From Sphingomonas xinjiangensis (GTDB lineage: Bacteria > Pseudomonadota > Alphaproteobacteria > Sphingomonadales > Sphingomonadaceae): a stretch of DNA of 64,000 bases. This document shows positions 59,994 to 64,000 of the stretch, piece by piece. The translations under genes and the position numbers were made by a program. The stretch spans positions 248,001 to 312,000 of the forward strand of contig NZ_JACIJF010000001.1 in assembly GCF_014199255.1 (NCBI RefSeq), written 5' to 3'. How positions within the stretch are numbered: position 1 is the first letter of the stretch; each line of letters opens with the position of its first letter. The notes under the pieces are model-generated. The model was given only the letters and a program-made list of their open reading frames with translations. It did not search any database and had not been told where the DNA came from.

Positions 59994-60019
59994 AACGCGC
60001 CGCTTCGCGGCCCCGTTCC
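59994..60019 (-). promoter_or_regulatory. EcfG-type promoter of the 91-residue protein gene
   Basis: On the minus strand: GGAAC (60019-60015), 17 bases, CGTT (59997-59994), the canonical consensus; 34 bases from the start at 59959. Confidence 0.72.
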
Positions 60020-60207
60020 TTGTGGCTCAGGGCGTCAGGGTTCAAGTCGCTGTCATCGCACATCGTTGGGACGTGAGCAAAGGGCAGGCGAGCGAGCAGG
60101 GACCTGAACGACAGCTAACAGGTCCATTCAGGCTCGCTGCACAACGAATCGGGCAAAAGGTCATTCGTTGAAAGGCGGCATCGAAGCCGCTGGACAGGAG
60201 GACTGCC

Positions 60208-60597
60208 ATGAAGAAGACCCTGCTTTCCGCCGTGCTTGCCGCAACCGTGACCATGGGCGGCATGGCTGCCACTCCGGCCGCCGCACAGCGCTATGACGGT
60301 TATGGTTATCAGGATCGCGGCTACCGCGACGGGTATCGCGGCTATCGTGGTGACCGCGGGCATCGTGAAGACCGTGGCTATCGCAACTATCGGGGATATC
60401 GCGGCGACCGCGGCTATCGGCGGTGCAGCAGCGGGACCACCGGGACGATCCTGGGCGCAGTCGCTGGCGGGCTGCTGGGCGGCGAGATTGGCCGGGGCAA
60501 CTCTTATCGAGGCCGCAGCACCACCGGCACGATCATCGGTGCCGGCGCAGGCGCGCTGCTCGGCCGTGAGGTCGACGGGGGCAATTGCCGCCGCTGA
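60208..60597 (+). CDS. Secreted glycine-zipper protein with Arg/Tyr/Gly repeats
   Basis: 129 residues. Signal peptide (MKKTLLSAVLAATVTMGG, cleavage near AAA at residue 26). Then about 45 residues of degenerate short repeats built on Asp-Arg-Gly-Tyr and Tyr-Arg-Gly, followed by two glycine-zipper segments (TGTILGAVAGGLLGGEIG and TGTIIGAGAGALLGREVDG). Such zippers form outer- or inner-membrane oligomers. AGGAGG upstream; strong terminator behind. A 248-base gap before it carries the EcfG promoter on the other strand and nothing else clear. Confidence 0.82.
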   Translation: MKKTLLSAVLAATVTMGGMAATPAAAQRYDGYGYQDRGYRDGYRGYRGDRGHREDRGYRNYRGYRGDRGYRRCSSGTTGTILGAVAGGLLGGEIGRGNSYRGRSTTGTIIGAGAGALLGREVDGGNCRR

Positions 60598-60619
60598 TCG
60601 CGTCCGAATCGGTGCTGAA

Positions 60620-60648
60620 AGGGCGTCCGCGAAAGCGGGCGCCTTTTT
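60620..60648 (+). terminator. Intrinsic terminator after the glycine-zipper gene
   Basis: Stem of about 11 bp (60620-60630 with 60635-60645, one wobble, one mismatch) closed by a GAAA tetraloop and followed by CTTTTTCG. Good Rho-independent terminator on the plus strand. Confidence 0.85.
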
Positions 60649-60673
60649 CGTTTCTAGGCGTTTTGGAAGGAGT

Positions 60674-60747
60674 TGGAGGCCCGAGCCGGAATCGAACCGG
60701 CATATACGGATTTGCAGTCCGCTGCGTCACCATTCCGCCATCGGGCC
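60674..60747 (-). tRNA. tRNA-Cys (anticodon GCA)
   Basis: A full cloverleaf on the minus strand: acceptor GGCCCGA pairing with TCGGGCC, discriminator T, encoded CCA (60674-60676), anticodon GCA in ACTGCAAAT, and T-loop GGTTCGATTCC. It lies in the 313-base gap between the glycine-zipper gene and the Pcm-like gene; beyond the terminator and tRNA nothing else is seen there. Confidence 0.95.
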
Positions 60748-60916
60748 ATCCACAGGTGAGGCGGCGGCAATGCGCAGGGCAGTGGCTCCATGTCAACATA
60801 GTTTCAGAATCGCATGACGTTCGCTTGGCGATCTACGATGGCCACGATAGAAGCGAGACGATTTCAACAAGTGTGTTGCACAGCTAAAACAGCTGTGCCA
60901 GATTGCCGGAGTGATG

Positions 60917-61597
60917 ATGACTTTTTCGGTCGATTCCGCCCCCGTCGAGACGAACCGTTTCGAGGCGATGCGCCATGCCATGGTGGCAAGTCAGCTGCGT
61001 CCTAACGCGGTCAACGATCCCCGTGTGGTGGACGCAATGGCGAAGGTCGCCCGGGAAGAATATCTGCCTGCGGAGCATCGTGGCCTGGCCTATCGCGACA
61101 CGCTGTTGCCGCTGCCAGGTGGCCGGCGCCACAACTCTCCCCTCGCTACAGGCCGCCTGCTTACTCAGGCGCGGATCGGATCGACGGATCGTGTGCTGCT
61201 GATCGGCGCGGCGGGCGGATATGCCGCAGCCATTCTGGCGCTGCTCGCTAAGTCGGTGGTGGCGGTGGAGGAAGAGCCGGCGCTCGCGGCACTCGCTCGA
61301 CAGGCGCTTGCCGGTGAGCCGAAGGTCGAAATTGTCGAAGGTTCGCTGAACGCCGGCTGGGCAGCCGGCGCGCCCTATGACCTGATGATCGTCGATGGCG
61401 CAGTGGAGGAACTGCCCGAAGCGCTGGTGGCACAGGTCGGCCTGGAAGGACGCGTTCTTTCGGGCGTGGTCGAAAATGGCGTGACGCGGCTGGCCGCCGG
61501 CTCCCGCACAGAGGGCGGCTTCGCTCTTCTCGACTTCATGGACATCGAATGCGCGGAGTTGCCGGGTTTCCGGCGCCACCGAAAATTTACTTTCTGA
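60917..61597 (+). CDS. Protein-L-isoaspartate O-methyltransferase-like protein, degenerate motifs
   Basis: 226 residues from the third of three closely spaced starts (GTG 60911, ATG 60914, ATG 60917), which gives the best spacing to GGAG. The Pcm fold is recognisable (MVASQLRPNAVNDPRVVDAM, EEYLP, LPLPGG), but the SAM loop is GAAGGYAAAI rather than GxGxGY. The usual QTISQPY-type active-site segment is replaced by HNSPLATGRL. It may therefore not repair isoaspartate. It lies 18 bases upstream of tolC, the standard alphaproteobacterial neighbour. Confidence 0.8.
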   Translation: MTFSVDSAPVETNRFEAMRHAMVASQLRPNAVNDPRVVDAMAKVAREEYLPAEHRGLAYRDTLLPLPGGRRHNSPLATGRLLTQARIGSTDRVLLIGAAGGYAAAILALLAKSVVAVEEEPALAALARQALAGEPKVEIVEGSLNAGWAAGAPYDLMIVDGAVEELPEALVAQVGLEGRVLSGVVENGVTRLAAGSRTEGGFALLDFMDIECAELPGFRRHRKFTF

Positions 61598-61615
61598 TCA
61601 AGGAAAGAGGGGGAG

Positions 61616-63205
61616 ATGCGCTTGAAAATCCTGCTGCTGGGCGTGAGCCTGACGGCGCTTGTGGAGCCTGCCTTGGCGCAGGCCACCACCACGCGCCAAG
61701 GTACCGCGGCCGACGTGACGGTCCAGACCGCACCGCAGGCGGCAACCCAGACCCCGGCGACCACGGCGGCACCGACCACGACCCTGCGGGACGCGCTGGT
61801 TCAGGCGTACAACACCAATCCGGACCTTCAGGGCGAGCGCGCCAATCAGCGCGCCAATGACGAAAACGTGCCGATCGCCCGCTCCCAGGGGCGCGTCGGC
61901 GTCAGCAGCAACGGGTCGCTCAACACCAGCGTCTACGACTCTGACAACAATGCCTTCGCACCGACACGGCAAGGCCGGCTTGGTCTGAACGTGTCGCAGC
62001 CGGTATATAGCGGCGGATCAGTCCGCAATTCGGTCCGCGCTGCCGAAACGCGCGTCAATGCAGGCAGGGCCAATCTGCGCGGAGTGGAGGCCGATACCTT
62101 CACGTCCGTCGTTACTGCTTATGTCGACGTGATCCGAAACGAGGCGATCGTCCGCCTGAACCAGCAAAATGTCCGCGTGCTGCAGGTGAACCTTCAGGCA
62201 ACCCGCGACCGCTTCGAAGTCGGCGACCTCACCCGCACCGACGTTGCCCAGTCCGAGGCGCGGCTGGCGCTGGCGCAGAGCCAGCTTCGCAGTGCCGAAG
62301 CGCAGCTGATCGGCAGCCGCGAAACCTATATCCGCGTGGTCGGCACCCCGCCCGGCGTGCTCGCGCCGCCCCCGCCATTGCCTAACCTTCCCGACGACGC
62401 ACAGCTCGCCGAACAGACCGCGCTGGCGAACAATCCGTTCCTGGAAGCCGCGCAGCTGCAGCGCGACGCCACCCGCTTCGATGTCCGCGTCTCCCGCGCC
62501 GGCCGCTTACCGCAGCTGAGCCTCGGCGTCGGCGGGAATTATTACAACAATTTGGGCTCCGTCCCCGGAATCGCGGCGCAGGAAGTATCCGGCAGCGGCT
62601 TCTCGACTTCGCTGGGCGCGCAGGTGACGTTGCCGCTCTTCCAGGGCGGTCGCCCCGCGGCGCAAGTGCGGCAGGCCCAGGCACGCGAAGCCTCGGCCAT
62701 CGAGTCGGTGACGCTCGCCGAACGCGGCGTGATCGCGCAGGCGCGCTCGGCCTATGCCTCTTATCAAGGCGCGTTGCAGGTCATCGAATCGTCGCGCGTT
62801 GCCGTGGAGGCCAATCGGCTCAGCCTTGAAGGCGTGCGGGCGGAGAACAGCGTCGGCACCCGCACCATCCTCGACATCCTCAACGCCGAACAGGAGTTGC
62901 TGAACTCGCAGGTGCAGTATGTCACTGCCGAGCGCGACGCCTATATCGCCGGCTTCTCGCTGCTCGCCGCAATGGGTCGCGCCGAAGCCTCGGACCTCAA
63001 CCTGGGCGATGGCCCGCTCTATGATCCCGAAGTTAATTATAACCGCGTGAAAGGCCGCTGGAACGATTGGGCAGACGATCGCGCGCCGCAGGCGGTGGGC
63101 ACTTCAACGGCCGGAACGCCGGTGCAGGGCGCGACGGTCGCCCCGGGCCGATTGGATCCGGTTCTGCAGCGACCAGTTGACACGAACCGGACAAACCCGG
63201 ATTGA
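61616..63205 (+). CDS. tolC: TolC family outer membrane efflux protein
   Basis: 529 residues: signal peptide (LLLGVSLTALVEPALAQ), then two tandem TolC repeats of helices and strands (TLRDALVQAYNTNPDLQGERA; GLNVSQPVYSGGSVRNSVRAAE; VTAYVDVIRNEAIV; TLPLFQGGRPAAQVRQAQ; ILDILNAEQELLNSQVQYV). The outer-membrane channel serves multidrug efflux and type I secretion. A Pro/Thr-rich C-terminal tail follows. A 12-bp palindrome lies just behind the stop, then popZ. Confidence 0.95.
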   Translation: MRLKILLLGVSLTALVEPALAQATTTRQGTAADVTVQTAPQAATQTPATTAAPTTTLRDALVQAYNTNPDLQGERANQRANDENVPIARSQGRVGVSSNGSLNTSVYDSDNNAFAPTRQGRLGLNVSQPVYSGGSVRNSVRAAETRVNAGRANLRGVEADTFTSVVTAYVDVIRNEAIVRLNQQNVRVLQVNLQATRDRFEVGDLTRTDVAQSEARLALAQSQLRSAEAQLIGSRETYIRVVGTPPGVLAPPPPLPNLPDDAQLAEQTALANNPFLEAAQLQRDATRFDVRVSRAGRLPQLSLGVGGNYYNNLGSVPGIAAQEVSGSGFSTSLGAQVTLPLFQGGRPAAQVRQAQAREASAIESVTLAERGVIAQARSAYASYQGALQVIESSRVAVEANRLSLEGVRAENSVGTRTILDILNAEQELLNSQVQYVTAERDAYIAGFSLLAAMGRAEASDLNLGDGPLYDPEVNYNRVKGRWNDWADDRAPQAVGTSTAGTPVQGATVAPGRLDPVLQRPVDTNRTNPD

Positions 63206-63239
63206 GCGAAGTGGTTAACCACGCGACAGGGTGCGGGCG

Positions 63240-63692
63240 ATGGGGGATTTGAGTACCGAGCCGTCGATGGAAGAGATCCTCTCCTCCATCAAACGCATCA
63301 TAGCTGAGGAGGGCGAGGCTGCGGTGACGACGCGCAGCCGGCGCGGTCGGTCGGCTGCGCGCCGCGAGCCACTCATCCCGGAGGGCGGGGATGAGGATGA
63401 GATTCTCGAACTCAGCCAGCCGGTGACCGAGGCGAAGCCTCATGCATCTGTGCCCGAGAGCACGGCCGCAGAGGCGATCCTCTCCGAGCGCGCCGCTGAA
63501 GCGACTCGCGGCCCGCTCGAGGCTTTGTCGCGGATCGTGGTCAAGCCTGAGATCCCCGGGTCGGACACGCTTGAGGGCATGGTGCGCGATATGCTGAAGC
63601 CTATGCTCCGCGACTGGTTGGACGAAAATCTTCCGCACATCGTCGAAACGATGGTTGCACGCGAAATCTCGCGGATCACTGGCCGCAACTAA
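63240..63692 (+). CDS. popZ: PopZ-like polar organising protein (DUF2497)
   Basis: 150 residues. The N-terminal helix PSMEEILSSIKRIIAEEGE, a low-complexity acidic and basic linker, and the C-terminal LEGMVRDMLKPMLRDWLDENLPHIVETMVAREISRI match PopZ proteins, which form polar hubs for chromosome origins and cell-cycle regulators. It is short compared with Caulobacter PopZ, as the Pro-rich linker is reduced. ATG at 63240, GTG at 63231 possible. Located between tolC and an S9 peptidase gene. Confidence 0.85.
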   Translation: MGDLSTEPSMEEILSSIKRIIAEEGEAAVTTRSRRGRSAARREPLIPEGGDEDEILELSQPVTEAKPHASVPESTAAEAILSERAAEATRGPLEALSRIVVKPEIPGSDTLEGMVRDMLKPMLRDWLDENLPHIVETMVAREISRITGRN

Positions 63693-63752
63693 GGACTGCG
63701 CGTCGGGCAGGGAAGGATTGCGGCGCCGCTGCGTTCCTGCTCTATCTCGCGC

Positions 63753-64000
63753 ATGAAGCACATCCTGCTCGCGGGCGCTTCGCTCGCTTCCGCTGCCGCG
63801 CCGGCCTGGGCGCGGGACCTCACCACGGAAGATGTCGCAACGCTCTCGCGCGTCGGCGCGCCTGCCGTATCACCCGATGGCCGCTGGCTCGTCTGGCAGC
63901 AGCGCGAAACCGATCTCGCCGCCAATCGCGGGCGGCTGGATCTCTGGCGGCTCGACCTTCGCCGGAAGGGCGCTGTGCCCGAGCGGCTGATCGCCGAGGC
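63753..64000 (+). CDS. S9 family peptidase, N-terminal part (runs off window)
   Basis: 82 residues visible: signal peptide (MKHILLAGASLASAAAPAWA), then DLTTEDVATLSRVGAPAVSPDGRWLVW, the opening blade of the beta-propeller of dipeptidyl/acylaminoacyl peptidases. The catalytic domain lies outside the window. Start ATG 63753. Confidence 0.78.
   Translation, partial: MKHILLAGASLASAAAPAWARDLTTEDVATLSRVGAPAVSPDGRWLVWQQRETDLAANRGRLDLWRLDLRRKGAVPERLIAE

Overview
The window is high-GC alphaproteobacterial chromosome and most resembles a sphingomonad (Sphingomonas or a close relative). The evidence is a nuoB-to-nuoN operon followed by birA, coaX and an RNase J gene, a yqeY-dnaG-rpoD operon, a tolC-popZ pair, DUF1467 and DUF4170 proteins, C-rich/G-rich palindromic intergenic repeats, and promoters of the EcfG (alphaproteobacterial general stress response) type. 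No phage, insertion sequence, CRISPR array or rRNA is visible. The species cannot be named from the sequence alone.

Layout. 1-18500 (+): respiratory complex I genes nuoB, C, D, E, F, G, H, I, J, K, L, M and N. Two extra genes interrupt them: a 55-residue membrane protein, and a secreted protein built from two cysteine-framed repeats. Then come biotin protein ligase, pantothenate kinase, RNase J and a DUF1467 protein. 18700-26250 (mostly -): a large membrane-anchored coiled-coil protein with a divergent, active-site-less Hpt-like protein; then a CoxE-type VWA protein, a GT-C membrane protein, a CHAP amidase behind a CtrA-like box, and a MoxR ATPase. 26440-30850 (-): yqeY, dnaG, rpoD. 30980-37500 (+): carA, a repeat-bounded DUF559 nuclease gene on the opposite strand, carB, greA and a rhomboid protease. 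37530-39540 (-): DUF4170, then a four-gene yqjDE-like membrane stress operon. 39650-44370 (+): eno, ftsB, pdhA, pdhB. 44440-47320 (-): three Tad-type pilus genes. 47390-51290: a squalene/phytoene-synthase-like protein, an EF-hand protein, trmFO, DUF488 and a Crp/Fnr regulator. 51425-53415 (+): two exported ferritin-like proteins. 53518-56610 (-): DAHP synthase fused to a helix-turn-helix domain, and cysS. 56780-59530 (+): a stress operon of four genes (small protein, SRPBCC, zinc alcohol dehydrogenase, SDR). 59680-64000: a small protein, a glycine-zipper protein, tRNA-Cys, a Pcm-like protein, tolC, popZ and the start of an S9 peptidase.

Two stories stand out. First, five EcfG-type promoter matches (GGAAC, 16-17 bases, then CGTT or GGTT) lie immediately upstream of envelope-stress, ferritin-like, oxidoreductase and regulator genes. 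One 27-bp element reads in both directions, towards a Crp/Fnr gene and towards the ferritin-like pair. The right half of the window therefore looks rich in general stress response genes. Second, the class II DAHP synthase carries an N-terminal XRE-like DNA-binding domain in the same reading frame. Two inverted repeats 33 bp apart sit just upstream of its start, and a strong internal ribosome binding site precedes the enzyme core. This suggests a self-regulating first enzyme of aromatic amino acid synthesis, possibly made in two forms.

Functional assignments come from recognisable motifs and gene order read by eye. No database search was run.
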